A DNA stretch of 64,000 nucleotides from Chryseobacterium gwangjuense (GCF_021311115.1 NZ_JAJTNP010000001.1:679443-743442), one strand, 5' to 3'; counted from the first letter of the stretch, positions 8,610-18,700 are shown. A program made the numbers and translations. Notes: generated by a model from the sequence alone, not told the origin.

Positions 8610-8617
8610 TATCTTTG
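8610..8617 (+). promoter_or_regulatory. TAnnTTTG -7 box before the acidic small protein
   Basis: TATCTTTG matches the -7 consensus and is 24 bp before the ATG at 8642, immediately after the stop of the membrane protein gene. Confidence 0.45.
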
Positions 8618-8641
8618 ATTTAAAGTTAAAACATTAGAAAA

Positions 8642-8881
8642 ATGAAATTACCAAAGTTTTTATTAGCAGATAATTCAGAATTTCCGGAAGATCTTTTCGT
8701 AGTTCATACAGAATACCCAAGATTCATCTTAAACGTTGAGGAAGAAGAAGTTGAGTGGTTAGACGATTTAGAAGGTGATGATGAAGAAACTATGGCTGAC
8801 GAAGCTACTAAAGTAGTAGAAGCTGCATTCAAATGGTGTGATGAAGAGTTGGCTAAGTACGACGAAGAAGAGGAAGATTAA
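8642..8881 (+). CDS. very acidic 79-aa protein, unknown function
   Basis: The N-terminal half (MKLPKFLLADNSEFPEDLFV, then HTEYPRFILNV) reads like an ordinary small fold. The rest is packed with Glu and Asp: VEEEEVEWLDDLEGDDEE, and the tail YDEEEED. It has no signal peptide or membrane segment. I recall similar short acidic proteins in Flavobacteriia but know no function. It has its own -7 box and a strong terminator, consistent with a monocistronic and possibly well-expressed gene. Confidence 0.72.
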   Translation: MKLPKFLLADNSEFPEDLFVVHTEYPRFILNVEEEEVEWLDDLEGDDEETMADEATKVVEAAFKWCDEELAKYDEEEED

Positions 8882-8903
8882 TAAATAATCCTATTAAAAC
8901 ATA

Positions 8904-8934
8904 AAAAGGAACTCAATTGAGTTCCTTTTATTTT
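8904..8934 (+). terminator. bidirectional terminator
   Basis: A perfect 26-bp palindrome (AAAAGGAACTCAA and its complement, 8904-8929) is followed by a T-rich run. It sits between the convergent acidic-protein and META-domain genes and can serve both. Confidence 0.85.
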
Positions 8935-8952
8935 TATATATTCTTTGCTTTT

Positions 8953-9357
8953 TTATTCTGCCTTATTGAATTTAAGCAATAAAAGATTATCCTGATACAA
9001 TTCTAAAGTACTTCCGGAAACCACATATCTGTTGGCTTTCTGCACCATATCCAAGAAGTTCTTTTCTACACTCATATTATCACAAGCCATTTTAGTAGAT
9101 CCCATCTGCGAAGCTTCAAACTTCCCTGAAGCCGTTTCCATAGTTACTCCTCCAAAATATCTGTTACACCCAGAATTTCCACTGATTTTTGCACCTTCTA
9201 CATTCAATGTTGGAGTCTGCCCTTTTACATTATCTGCTAAAGTCCATTTTGTGTTTGCGATTGAAGGTTGTGCTTTTCCGGCTTTTGAAGAAGAAGCCAC
9301 TGTTCCGCACGATACTAAAACAGCTGCTGTGCATATGCTTAAAAAAAGGTTTTTCAT
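8953..9357 (-). CDS. META/HslJ-like domain lipoprotein
   Basis: A 134-aa lipoprotein: MKNLFLSICTAAVLVSCGT has a lipobox with Cys at about residue 17. The body has NTKWTLADNVKG, then ISGNSGCNRYFGG, then MGSTKMACDNMSVEKNFL and LELYQDN, the typical order of the META domain (HslJ family). Members are associated with stress or drug tolerance in the envelope, without a defined reaction. It is transcribed alone and convergent with the upstream acidic-protein gene. Confidence 0.85.
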   Translation of the reverse strand: MKNLFLSICTAAVLVSCGTVASSSKAGKAQPSIANTKWTLADNVKGQTPTLNVEGAKISGNSGCNRYFGGVTMETASGKFEASQMGSTKMACDNMSVEKNFLDMVQKANRYVVSGSTLELYQDNLLLLKFNKAE

Positions 9358-9377
9358 TTTTCTCTTTTGATTTAATT

Positions 9378-9385
9378 CAAATTTA
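9378..9385 (-). promoter_or_regulatory. -7 box of the META-domain lipoprotein gene
   Basis: On the minus strand this reads TAAATTTG, an exact TAnnTTTG match 20 bp before the ATG. Confidence 0.45.
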
Positions 9386-9489
9386 CGGAAATTATATTAT
9401 TTGAAAAGTCGTTGAGGAATTTTATTGTTTTTTTAACGAATGTTTTCGGCTGTAATTTATAGATAATTTACAATTATTTTTCAAGAAAC

Positions 9490-9609
9490 AGATGCTTCGT
9501 GAACTTTATTCGTAAACTTTCAGTTTATGCTCAGCATGATATATCTAATACTAACTTTTTATTGGACGTTAATTTGTAGCACTGTCATGCTGAGCTTGTC
9601 GAAGCATCT
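9490..9609. repeat. long inverted intergenic repeat
   Basis: Within the 316-bp gap between the META-domain gene and pheT, AGATGCTTCG (9490-9499) is complementary to CGAAGCATCT (9600-9609), and GCTCAGCATGA (9529-9539) to TCATGCTGAGC (9585-9595). The two pairs are nested and could fold into one long interrupted hairpin. The right arm resembles a palindromic sequence I recall in many Flavobacteriia intergenic regions. The rest of the gap is AT-rich and empty. Confidence 0.6.
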
Positions 9610-9613
9610 ATAA

Positions 9614-9644
9614 AAAACAGAAACGGACTTTTAAAAGTCCGTTT
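9614..9644 (-). terminator. terminator of pheT
   Basis: AAACGGACTTTT and its exact complement form a 24-bp palindrome (9621-9644), followed on the minus strand by a T-rich tract. It starts 30 bp after the pheT stop. Confidence 0.75.
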
Positions 9645-9673
9645 CATGATATATTCTATAATTATTAAAAAAA

Positions 9674-12076
9674 TTATCCTCTCAATTCAGCGTTGAATTC
9701 TTTCTGGAAAGATTTAATCAACAATTCCATTACTGCGGCAATTTCTTTTTCTTCCAACGTTTTCTCTTCATTTAAAAGCTCAAAACTCATGGCATAAGAC
9801 TTTTTACCTTCAGGAAGATTTTTCCCTTCATATACATCAAACAAATTGATGTTTTTAATGAACGGAGATTTATTTTTCTTAGCCGTCTGATAAAGATCTT
9901 CGTAGTTTACATTTTTATCAATCAGCAAAGCCAAGTCTCTTCTGATCTTATTGAATTTAGGAATATCTTTGAATTTCAATTCATTTTTAGAACGTAATTC
10001 CTGAGCCAATTCCAACTCAATTTCCGCATAGAAACATTCCTGATCAATATCAAAATCTTTCAATTGCTGAGCAGAAACTTTTCCAATTCTTACTAAAGTT
10101 TTTCCATCTACTTCATAAGCCAAAGCATCAGAGAATCTGTCATCAGACAAAGCAACTTCTTTATAATCAATCGCTAGTCTTTCCAACAAAACTTTAACAT
10201 AAGCTTTTAAGTTATAAAAACTTGTTGCAGATTTTGGCTGTAACCAGTTTTCAGCAACTTCTCTTCCGGTAACCAAGATAGCTAATTGCTTTCTCTCTTC
10301 GTACTTTTCTTTTTTATGATAAATTTTCCCGAACTCAAAAAACTTGATGTTCTGATTTTTTCTGTTGATGTTGTAGATCGCATTTTGAAGAAGCCCTTCC
10401 AATAAAGATTTTCTCATGAATGCCAAATCTCCACTCAAAGGATTCAATAATTTTACGGCATTCGTTTCATCTTTTACAGAAGTTAATGAGTTGTTCATCA
10501 CTTCATTGAAACCTAAGCTTTGTAAAGTTCTTGCCCAATTATTTTCTAATTCGTCCTGATCGTTTGCATTCAGCTTCACAGGAGTAAATGAAATCTTTTG
10601 CGGAGCATCAATTTTATTGTATCCGTAGATTCTTAAAATCTCTTCAATAACGTCGATTTCTCTTGTTACATCCGCTCTGTAAGCAGGAACAGAGATTTCC
10701 AAGCCGTTTTGAATTTCATTTAAAACCTGGATTTCCAATGATTTCAAAATTTCTTTTACTTTCTCTCTGTGAATTTTTGTTCCTAAAATCTGTTCAATTT
10801 TAGAGAATCTGATGATCACATAGCTGTCTTCTATTTTCTTTGGATATTCCTCCAGCAATTCTCCTACTAATTTACCTTCTGCTAATTCTGTAATCAATTT
10901 AATAGCATGAGTAATAGCTGTTCTTGTAATATTCGGATCTACACCTCTTTCAAATCTGAAAGAAGCATCTGTATTCAATCCATGGAATTTCGCACCTTTT
11001 CTTACCGCAACCGGATTGAAATAAGCACTTTCTAAGAAAATAGTTTTTGTTTCCGTAGAAACTCCTGAATCTGCACCGCCAAAAACTCCGGCGATACACA
11101 TCGGATTATCTTTCCCATCTTTAATGATAATTTCAGAACCGTTCAACGTTCTTTCAACACCATCCAAAGTAGTGAACTTCGTTCCTTCTTTTACGGTTCC
11201 TACTTTCACTTTTTTGTCTGCAATTTTGTCTGCATCAAAAGCGTGAAGCGGTTGTCCGTAACCGTGAAGGATATAGTTTGTAATGTCTACAATATTGTTG
11301 ATCGGGCTCAATCCAATCGCTTTTAATCTGTCTTTTAACCAAGCCGGAGAATCTGCAACTTTCACATCCTCAATTACAGCTCCAATGTATCTAGGGCATA
11401 ATTCAGTATCTTCAACTTCCAATTTGAAATCGTGAGAACCTTCATTATTCAAAACTACTGAAGAAACTTTTTCAAAAGTAGATTTTAACTGATTGGTAGA
11501 AAGGAAAGCATACAAATCTCTTGCAACACCGTAATGAGACATTGCATCGGTTCTGTTCGGCGTTAAACCAATTTCAAAAACTTCATCATTTGTCAATTCA
11601 AAATAATCAGCGAAATTTTTTCCCACTTCATATTTCTCTGCATCCAACACCATAATTCCTCCGTGATCTTCGCTCAGTCCCAATTCATCTTCTGCACAAA
11701 TCATTCCCTGAGAAACCTCTCCTCTGATTTTTGCTTCTTTGATTTCAAAAAAGTTTCCGGTTTTATCATAGATTTTAGTTCCGACAACTGCTACAGGAAC
11801 TATTTGTCCGGCTTCCACATTCGGAGCACCACAAACAATATTCAAAACTTTTCCGTTTCCTACTTCTACAGTAGTTTTCTTCAGTTTATCTGCATTAGGA
11901 TGTTTTTCGCAAGTTAAAACCTTACCAACTACAATTCCTTCCAAGCTGCCTTTTACACTTTCAAACTTTTCAATTCCTTCAACTTCAAGGCCTATATCTG
12001 TAAGGAACTCTCCTATTCTTTCAGGTTTGATTTCCGTTTTAATATAGTCTTTCAGCCAATTATTTGATATCTTCAT
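9674..12076 (-). CDS. pheT: phenylalanine-tRNA ligase beta subunit
   Basis: Charges tRNA-Phe as part of the alpha2beta2 PheRS. It has the full length of 800 aa. The N-terminus MKISNNWLKDYIKTEIKPE is typical, followed by a tRNA-binding OB domain (about 40-150, with CEKHPNADKL), the B3/B4 editing domain (about 215-390, GYGQPLHAFDADKI), the B5 domain (about 405-475) and the C-terminal FDX-ACB anticodon-binding domain (KFNKIRRDLALLID onward). pheS is not adjacent, which is common in Flavobacteriia. It has its own terminator. Confidence 0.96.
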   Translation of the reverse strand: MKISNNWLKDYIKTEIKPERIGEFLTDIGLEVEGIEKFESVKGSLEGIVVGKVLTCEKHPNADKLKKTTVEVGNGKVLNIVCGAPNVEAGQIVPVAVVGTKIYDKTGNFFEIKEAKIRGEVSQGMICAEDELGLSEDHGGIMVLDAEKYEVGKNFADYFELTNDEVFEIGLTPNRTDAMSHYGVARDLYAFLSTNQLKSTFEKVSSVVLNNEGSHDFKLEVEDTELCPRYIGAVIEDVKVADSPAWLKDRLKAIGLSPINNIVDITNYILHGYGQPLHAFDADKIADKKVKVGTVKEGTKFTTLDGVERTLNGSEIIIKDGKDNPMCIAGVFGGADSGVSTETKTIFLESAYFNPVAVRKGAKFHGLNTDASFRFERGVDPNITRTAITHAIKLITELAEGKLVGELLEEYPKKIEDSYVIIRFSKIEQILGTKIHREKVKEILKSLEIQVLNEIQNGLEISVPAYRADVTREIDVIEEILRIYGYNKIDAPQKISFTPVKLNANDQDELENNWARTLQSLGFNEVMNNSLTSVKDETNAVKLLNPLSGDLAFMRKSLLEGLLQNAIYNINRKNQNIKFFEFGKIYHKKEKYEERKQLAILVTGREVAENWLQPKSATSFYNLKAYVKVLLERLAIDYKEVALSDDRFSDALAYEVDGKTLVRIGKVSAQQLKDFDIDQECFYAEIELELAQELRSKNELKFKDIPKFNKIRRDLALLIDKNVNYEDLYQTAKKNKSPFIKNINLFDVYEGKNLPEGKKSYAMSFELLNEEKTLEEKEIAAVMELLIKSFQKEFNAELRG

Positions 12077-12200
12077 TGCTCTATTTTGAAACTTTTTTAA
12101 ATGAATTTTGCGACTACAAATGTCGTGTTTTTTTGAGAGATAGAGAAATTTCGGGGTAACTTTAAGATAAATACTTCACTTTTTATTACTCCTGAAAAAC

Positions 12201-12234
12201 AAAAAAGAGACTGAACAATCAATCTCTCTTTTTT
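12201..12234 (-). terminator. terminator of dnaN
   Basis: AAAAAAGAGA and TCTCTTTTTT flank a 14-base loop with some extra pairing. It is just past the dnaN stop codon and ends in a T run on the minus strand. Confidence 0.65.
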
Positions 12235-12250
12235 ATTTATTTTAATACGA

Positions 12251-13381
12251 TTACAATCCAATTACCGGCATTGACAGCATTAAGATGTTTTCGTTGTCTT
12301 CAAGACCGTCAAGAGGTTCAATAATTCCCGGTCTGTTCGGCTGAGACATTTTCATTGTGATATCGTCTGAACCTAAAATCGTCAACATTTCCGTTAAGAA
12401 TTTTGAGCTGAACCCGATGTTGATATCTTCCCCGTTATAATCACAAGGAATCTGCATGTCTGCTTTGTTTGCATATTCAGTATCTTCTGCATGAAGGTGA
12501 AGAATATTTGCAGAAAGCTTGAATCTTACCTGATTGGTAGATTTATTTGACATGATAGAAGCTCTTTTGATCGCTCCCAACAACAAGTTTCTGTTGATCG
12601 TTAATACATTCGGATTTTCTTTTGGAATTACCGCTGTATAGTTCGGATATTTTCCGTCAATCAATCTACAGATCCAGATATGTTTACCAAAAGTAAATTT
12701 AGCCATGTTCTCGTTGAAATCGATGGTAACATCATCATTCGAACTTGCTAAAATATTTTTGAAAATATTCAGAGGTTTTTTAGGCATGATGAATTCCATA
12801 GGTTCGGCATTCATCAGATCTGTTCTTTTGTATACAACCAATCTGTGAGAATCGGTAGAAACAAAATTCGTTTCATTTTCTCCAAACTGGAACAAAACTC
12901 CCGTCATTACCGGACGTAGAGAATCGTTACTTGTTGCAAAAAGTGTATTCGTCAATGCTTCAGACAAAACTCCTGCCGACATGGTAACACTTTGAGAAGC
13001 GTCAAATTCTGGCAATTCAGGATAATCATCCGCATTATCTAATGCTACTGCGAAATTATCTTTTTCGTCTAAAATCTCAAGCTGACTTCCCGTTCCTTCT
13101 GCATTATCTTTTACAGCCAACGTAAGAGGTTGCTCTCCGTAAGTCTTAATAAAATCTTGAAAAATCTTAGCAGGAACAGCAAATTTCCCTGTATCATCAG
13201 ACTTCACTTCAAGAGAAGTCACCAGAGTTGTTTCGCCATCAGATGCTGTAATGGTAACGTTTGTTCCGTCTAATTCAAAAAGATAGTTTTCTAAAATAGG
13301 TCTCGATTGAGAGCTTGATATTACACCACTTACAGTTTGTAACGCCTTCTGCAGTTCACCACTTGAAATAATAAATTTCAT
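12251..13381 (-). CDS. dnaN: DNA polymerase III beta sliding clamp
   Basis: A 376-aa ring-forming clamp that tethers DNA polymerase III. The start MKFIISSGELQKALQTVSGVI and the three repeated clamp domains (about 1-120, 130-250, 255-376) are clear. SRPILENYLFEL, NDSLRPVMTGVLF and the C-terminal ENILMLSMPVIGL (the clamp C-terminal strand) are diagnostic. It is separate from dnaA and from recF (at 54.9 kb here), as usual in this phylum. Confidence 0.97.
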   Translation of the reverse strand: MKFIISSGELQKALQTVSGVISSSQSRPILENYLFELDGTNVTITASDGETTLVTSLEVKSDDTGKFAVPAKIFQDFIKTYGEQPLTLAVKDNAEGTGSQLEILDEKDNFAVALDNADDYPELPEFDASQSVTMSAGVLSEALTNTLFATSNDSLRPVMTGVLFQFGENETNFVSTDSHRLVVYKRTDLMNAEPMEFIMPKKPLNIFKNILASSNDDVTIDFNENMAKFTFGKHIWICRLIDGKYPNYTAVIPKENPNVLTINRNLLLGAIKRASIMSNKSTNQVRFKLSANILHLHAEDTEYANKADMQIPCDYNGEDINIGFSSKFLTEMLTILGSDDITMKMSQPNRPGIIEPLDGLEDNENILMLSMPVIGL

Positions 13382-13402
13382 AGATTTAAAAATAAGTTTC
13401 TA

Positions 13403-13410
13403 CAAATATA
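13403..13410 (-). promoter_or_regulatory. -7 box of dnaN
   Basis: It reads TATATTTG on the minus strand, 21 bp before the ATG, and matches the TAnnTTTG consensus. Confidence 0.5.
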
Positions 13411-13464
13411 ATAAATAGAAAACAGATAGAAAAGAATAATTATGAGAGTTATTAACAACCATCA

Positions 13465-14076
13465 TTAATCTGTTTTCAAACTTGAAATTATGTTTAAGTT
13501 CCTATAATCGTTAATTTTCACATCAAAAATCTCCGTTGTATAGTAGCTGACATTCACTTTTTTATTCATTAAACTACTGTATTCTTTGGGTAAATCAAGG
13601 TTGGATTCTATTGTTGAAACCCAGTATAATTTGGTTAAATTTTTATTATCTCCTACAACATGAAATATTACAAAATTATCTTTTTCAATTTTTGAAACAG
13701 TACCCGTAATCAGCAATTGAGAAGGTTCTGCTTCGCTATCACTTTCATCATCGCCCATTACTTTTGAAAAGACATCAGGACACTCACTTACCATCATCAT
13801 TCCCACTTGTACCCCAAAGTTTTCCATTTTTTTCTCATCTTTGATATCAGCAACCAGGTCAATTCCAAAATCTCTTTTAAGTTCATTTTTATAAGCTGTT
13901 GCGTGTTTGAATGCGCATAGTCCGAACTGCGTACTCATCTCTTTTTTTGTTTTGTTTGTTGCGTCAATATTCTTTACACATTCACAAACTTCGCGAGAAA
14001 ACTTTTGTTTATATTCTTGGGAAAAAGCAAAAACCGAAATAGAGGTAAATATTCCTACCAATAAATTCTTCATCAT
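13465..14076 (-). CDS. secreted protein, unknown function
   Basis: A 203-aa protein with a Sec signal (MMKNLLVGIFTSISVFAFSQ). The mature N-terminal half has FSREVCECVKNID and FGLCAFKH followed by VSECPDVF, a spaced-cysteine helical pattern seen in several uncharacterised Bacteroidetes exported proteins. The C-terminal half (ITGTVSKIEKDNFVIFHVVG) reads like a small beta-barrel. No family name is assigned. It diverges from the dgkA promoter. Confidence 0.65.
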   Translation of the reverse strand: MMKNLLVGIFTSISVFAFSQEYKQKFSREVCECVKNIDATNKTKKEMSTQFGLCAFKHATAYKNELKRDFGIDLVADIKDEKKMENFGVQVGMMMVSECPDVFSKVMGDDESDSEAEPSQLLITGTVSKIEKDNFVIFHVVGDNKNLTKLYWVSTIESNLDLPKEYSSLMNKKVNVSYYTTEIFDVKINDYRNLNIISSLKTD

Positions 14077-14134
14077 TCTTATTATTTTTTTTCAAAGATA
14101 ATTGATTCAACAAACAATCTCAAAATACTTGTCT

Positions 14135-14142
14135 TATATTTG
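14135..14142 (+). promoter_or_regulatory. -7 box of dgkA
   Basis: TATATTTG is 10 bp before the chosen ATG at 14153, implying a nearly leaderless mRNA. It supports that ATG over the in-frame TTG at 14102, which would lie upstream of the promoter. Confidence 0.5.
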
Positions 14143-14152
14143 TAAAAAAACA

Positions 14153-14524
14153 ATGCGAAAACCACCTATCCATAAAAGTTTTTTAAATGCTTTCCGGGGT
14201 GTTTTTTTAATGATAAAAAGCGAAAGAAATTTTCAGATTGAAATTTTGGCTTTCTTTATCAATCTGTTTTTAATTTTTTACTTCAGGCTTTCTGCAATTG
14301 ACACCATTCTTATTCTGATTGTTTCTTCGGGTGTTTTAATCGCAGAAATTTTCAACACTGCCATCGAAAAGATCTGTGATATCATTCAACCTGAATTTGA
14401 TAAGAGAATTGGCTTTATTAAGGATATTGCTGCTGGTGCGGTTATTTTGATGACGATTGTTTCTGTTATTGTAGGTATCTTAGTTTATTGGAAATATATT
14501 CAATCTATTTTTCAGCATATATAA
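14153..14524 (+). CDS. dgkA: diacylglycerol kinase family protein
   Basis: A 123-aa integral membrane lipid kinase of the prokaryotic DAGK family, phosphorylating diacylglycerol or undecaprenol. An N-terminal amphipathic helix (NAFRGVFLMIKSERNFQIEI) is followed by three membrane helices. EIFNTAIEKICD corresponds to the family signature (ELLNSAIEAVVD in E. coli), and KDIAAGAVILM to the third-helix motif. The start is set at 14153 because the -7 box lies just upstream and MRKPPIHKSFLNAFRG is the expected N-terminus. Confidence 0.88.
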   Translation: MRKPPIHKSFLNAFRGVFLMIKSERNFQIEILAFFINLFLIFYFRLSAIDTILILIVSSGVLIAEIFNTAIEKICDIIQPEFDKRIGFIKDIAAGAVILMTIVSVIVGILVYWKYIQSIFQHI

Positions 14525-14587
14525 ATCCGGATTAACTGTTTTTATTTTAATACAGCTTACTCAACAGCTTAGATTAATCTTCCGAAA

Positions 14588-15562
14588 TTATTTTTTAATG
14601 AGCTTCATTTTTTCTTCTCCTAAGTTTATAAAGTAGACTCCTTTATTTAATTCTGAAACTTCGATTATATTGTTTTCTTTATCTACATTTCCTGTTTTAA
14701 TAAACTGCCCTCCCGCATTAAAAATTGTATATTCAGTTCGTTGTTTTAAACCTAAGATTTTCACTTCATTTACCGCAGGATTAGGCGTTAATGACAAGGA
14801 TGAATGGAAATTGATCTCTTTTGTAGATAAACTACTTGTTCCAACCCAATTAGAAGTTGTACCGCTTAAGGCAAAGTTTAGTAAAGTCCCGTTTATAGTG
14901 GTAAATTCATCATTAAGAGTAGTAACACTTGCATTATTTCCGTTTGCAATTCCCTGATTGCATTTATAATAAGAAACCAAACCTGTCTGTGGTGTTACCT
15001 CACTATCCATATTAGCCGTTATTTGCGCTGCCGTTCTTACCGTATTCCAGATTCTAAATTCATCAATCGTTCCTTTAAAAAGCTGTGTCCCGTCTGTTTT
15101 GGCTCCAATAGCCATTAGATTTACCGTTCCATAAGACGTACTGCCACCTGATGTTGTCGTCTGTAAAACTCCATTAATATAAATCAATGTTTCACTGGTA
15201 CTCACAGATCTTGTGATCGCTATATGATTCCACGCATTCAGAGTAAGTGATCCTGAACTGGAAGGATTTGTCGTTCCATTGATATAGGCATACACTTTTC
15301 CGGTACTGTTGATCATGATACTCACATAATTTGAAGTAGTTGTCTGTACAAAAAACACCCTGTTTGTCGTAAAAGTAGTCGGTTTTATTCTTGCTTCAAT
15401 GGTAAAATCCTGAGTAGCAACATTATTAAAAATGGTAGGAACATTAAAAGTGATATAATCATTAGTTCCATCTAAGTCTAGAGCATTTCCTGATTGAGCA
15501 TTGGCAAAATTCATTATCAACAATGAAAAAAGAGGAAAAAAGTAATTTTTTAGCATAATCAA
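14588..15562 (-). CDS. LamG-domain protein with T9SS type A sorting domain
   Basis: A 324-aa exported protein. The signal peptide (about residues 1-22) is followed by a LamG/concanavalin-like domain (about 25-190: ALDLDGTNDYITF, FTIEARIKP, WNHIAITRS, GTIDEFRIWNTVRT), a short linker, and a C-terminal type IX secretion domain (about 250-324: LTPNPAVNEVKILG, ELNKGVYFINL, ending MKLIKK). It should be carried across the outer membrane by the T9SS and attached or released. The ligand is unknown. Start codons at 15562 and 15556 are both possible. Confidence 0.85.
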   Translation of the reverse strand: MIMLKNYFFPLFSLLIMNFANAQSGNALDLDGTNDYITFNVPTIFNNVATQDFTIEARIKPTTFTTNRVFFVQTTTSNYVSIMINSTGKVYAYINGTTNPSSSGSLTLNAWNHIAITRSVSTSETLIYINGVLQTTTSGGSTSYGTVNLMAIGAKTDGTQLFKGTIDEFRIWNTVRTAAQITANMDSEVTPQTGLVSYYKCNQGIANGNNASVTTLNDEFTTINGTLLNFALSGTTSNWVGTSSLSTKEINFHSSLSLTPNPAVNEVKILGLKQRTEYTIFNAGGQFIKTGNVDKENNIIEVSELNKGVYFINLGEEKMKLIKK

Positions 15563-15702
15563 AGTATTTAATGTTTACTTAAAATTAATAAAAAATACTC
15601 ATTAAAATAAAAAATTATATAAATACTTAATAATTTAAAATCAAAACCAATAGAAAAAACACATTTAAAAACAACATTCTTTACAAATCATAAAATGTAC
15701 CC

Positions 15703-15741
15703 TTAAAAAAACGGATTCGAATGTAAAAACATCCGAATCCG
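15703..15741 (-). terminator. terminator of purL
   Basis: CGGATTCG (15712-15719) and CGAATCCG (15734-15741) form an 8-bp stem extended by ATG/CAT, with a T tract on the minus strand. It is 28 bp beyond the purL stop. Confidence 0.8.
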
Positions 15742-15768
15742 ATTCTTTATTGAAATTGTATTTCACTT

Positions 15769-18700
15769 TTATTTAAAATACTCCACTCCGTTCTTAAAGA
15801 TATTGTGATAATTTGCGGTTGGAATGTTTTTCAACAACCCTTCTGCGAAACGTTCAGGATGTCCCATTCTACCGAAAATCTTTCCGTCCGGACTAGTGAT
15901 TCCTTCAATTCCGAATAATGAATTATTTGGATTGAACGGCATTCCGTGAGCAATATTTCCTTCTAAATCTAAGTACTGTGTTGCAATCTGTCCGTTTTCA
16001 TATAACTTCTGAATTTCTGCTTCCGAAGCCATAAAACGACCTTCACCATGAGAAATCGGAATTGTGAATACCTGATCTTTCATTCCTTTTAACCAAGGCG
16101 ATTCGTCATTCACTACTCTTACATTCACCATCTGAGAAATATGTCTTCTGATCGCATTGTGAGCCAACGTTGGAGAATTTTCATCCAAATCTTTGATTCT
16201 TCCGTAAGGCAGCAATCCTGATTTTACCAACGCCTGGAAGCCGTTACAGATACCGATGATCATACCGTCTCTGTCTAACAATTCGTGAACTGCATTTCTC
16301 ATTTTTTCGTTTTTCAAAACATTTACAATGAATTTTGCAGAACCATCCGGCTCATCACCTGCAGAGAAACCTCCTGAAAACGCTAAAATCTGAGAAGTTT
16401 TGATTTCTTTTACCCAAGCATCAATACTTTCATCCAATAATTGGTGATTGATATTGATTAAAGGTAAACTACTGATCGCAGCTCCTTCTTTTGCAAAAGC
16501 GTTCAATGTATCATACTCACAGTTTGTTCCCGGGAAAACTGGTGCGAATACTTTTGGCTGAGCGATTCCGTGCTTTTTGATGATGATATTTCTTGGGTTG
16601 ATCGAGTTTAGTTTTTCATCGATTTCAACCGTTATTTTTCCTTTTTCTATCGTTGGGAAAAGATTCTCAAATGTATTCGTATTAGCTGCTAATAATTTTT
16701 CAATTGCGAATTCAGCATCATTAATTTTAATAGCATTTGAATCTTTAACTTCTCCGATTAATTGAAGATTTGCAGTACTTAATTCTTCTTTAGATTCGAT
16801 GATTAAGCTACCGATATTTTTAGCTAATAAAGCATGTTCAGCCACTGTAATTTCAGCACCTAGTCTGTTTCCGAAGCTCATTTTTGCCAAAGCAACGGCA
16901 ACACCTCCTTCTTTTACTGTTTTTACAGAAACGATTTTTCCAGCTTTAATATTTTCGAAAATAAATTCAAAAGCAGCTTTTAAAGCATCATAATTCGGAA
17001 GTCCGTTTTCCTGAGCAGTGTGATTGAAGAAATATACTTTATTTCCTGCATTTTTAAATTCAGGAGAGATAATATTTTTCTTGTCTCCGTTAGCACAAGC
17101 GAAAGAAATCAACGTTGGCGGAACATTCAGATCCTGATACGTTCCACTCATTGAATCTTTACCTCCGATTGCAGCTAATCCAAAATTAATCTGAGCATCG
17201 TAAGCTCCTAACAAAGAAGCTAAAGGTTTCCCCCATTTTTCAGGGTTCTGACCTAATTTCTCAAAATACTCCTGGAAACTGAATCTGATATTTTTATAAT
17301 CGCCACCCATTGCAACGATTTTAGCCACACTTTCAACGACAGCGTAAGAAGCTCCCAACAAAGAGTTCTGCTTAGAAATCTCTGCATCGAATCCCCAACT
17401 CGCCAATGAAACTGTTTCAATATCTTTTGCTCCGATGATCGGTAATGTCTGAACACTTCCTTCCATTAAAGTTTGCTGGTATTTTCCACCTAAAGGCATC
17501 GCAACCGTAGTCGCACCAATAGAAGAATCGAACATTTCCAGCAATCCTTTTTGAGAAGCTACATTTTTATCTCCTAAAATTTTCAAGAAGTTCTCTTCAT
17601 TAAATGACGGAGTTTCTTCTTTTACTTCGTTAAGGTGAGTAATTTTAACTTCTTGGCTTTTTGAACACCCGTTCGTATCTAAAAACGCTCTTGAAAGGTC
17701 AACAATTTTATCGCCTTTCCAGAACATCTGCATTCTTCCTGAATCTGTCACTTTTGCAACCTCAACAGCTACAATGTTTTCAGCTTCACAGAATTTGATG
17801 AACTGTTCTTTATCTTTTGGTTCAACCACAACTGCCATTCTTTCCTGAGATTCAGAAATAGCCAATTCAGTTCCGTTTAAACCTTCGTATTTTAATGGTA
17901 ATACATCAAGATTCACCTCCAAAGAGTCAGCAATTTCACCGATTGCTACAGAAACACCTCCAGCTCCGAAGTCATTTGATTTTTTAATCAATCTCGTTAC
18001 TTCAGAATTTCTGAATAATCTCTGAATTTTCCTTTCTTCAACAGCATTTCCTTTCTGAACTTCAGAACTCATCGTATGGATAGAAGTTTCGTCCTGTTCT
18101 TTTGAACTTCCACTTGCTCCACCAACTCCGTCACGACCTGTCGCTCCTCCTAAAATGATGATTGAATCACCAGCTTCAGGCTTTTCACGTCTTACCCAAT
18201 CCACAGGAACCGCTCCGGCAACGAAACCAACTTCCATTCTTTTTGCTTTGTAGCCTTCATCATAGATTTCAGAAACCATTGTAGTCGCCAAACCGATTTG
18301 GTTACCATAAGAAGAATATCCGTTTGCAGCCTGTTTTGTGATTGTTTTTTGAGGTAATTTACCTGGTAATGTTTTATCAACAGATTCCAACACATCAGCA
18401 GCACCCGTTAATCTCATCGCCTGGAAAACAAAAGAACGTCCGGACAAAGGATCTCTGATTGCCCCACCTAAACACGTTGAAGCTCCACCAAAAGGTTCAA
18501 TTTCTGTCGGGTGATTGTGTGTTTCGTTTTTAAATAATAAATACCATGGTTCTTTTTTACCGTCATATTCAGCTTCGATTTGGATGGTACAAGCATTGAT
18601 TTCGTCAGAAACCACCAAGTTCTCCAAATTACCTGTTTTATGGAAATATCTTCCGCAAACTGTTGCCAGATCCATTAAAGAAATCGGTTTCAATTCGCGG

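Noticed and set aside
14102..14152. TTG start at 14102 for dgkA, adding 17 residues
   Set aside because: The -7 box at 14135-14142 lies inside the extension and the ATG at 14153 begins the expected N-terminus.
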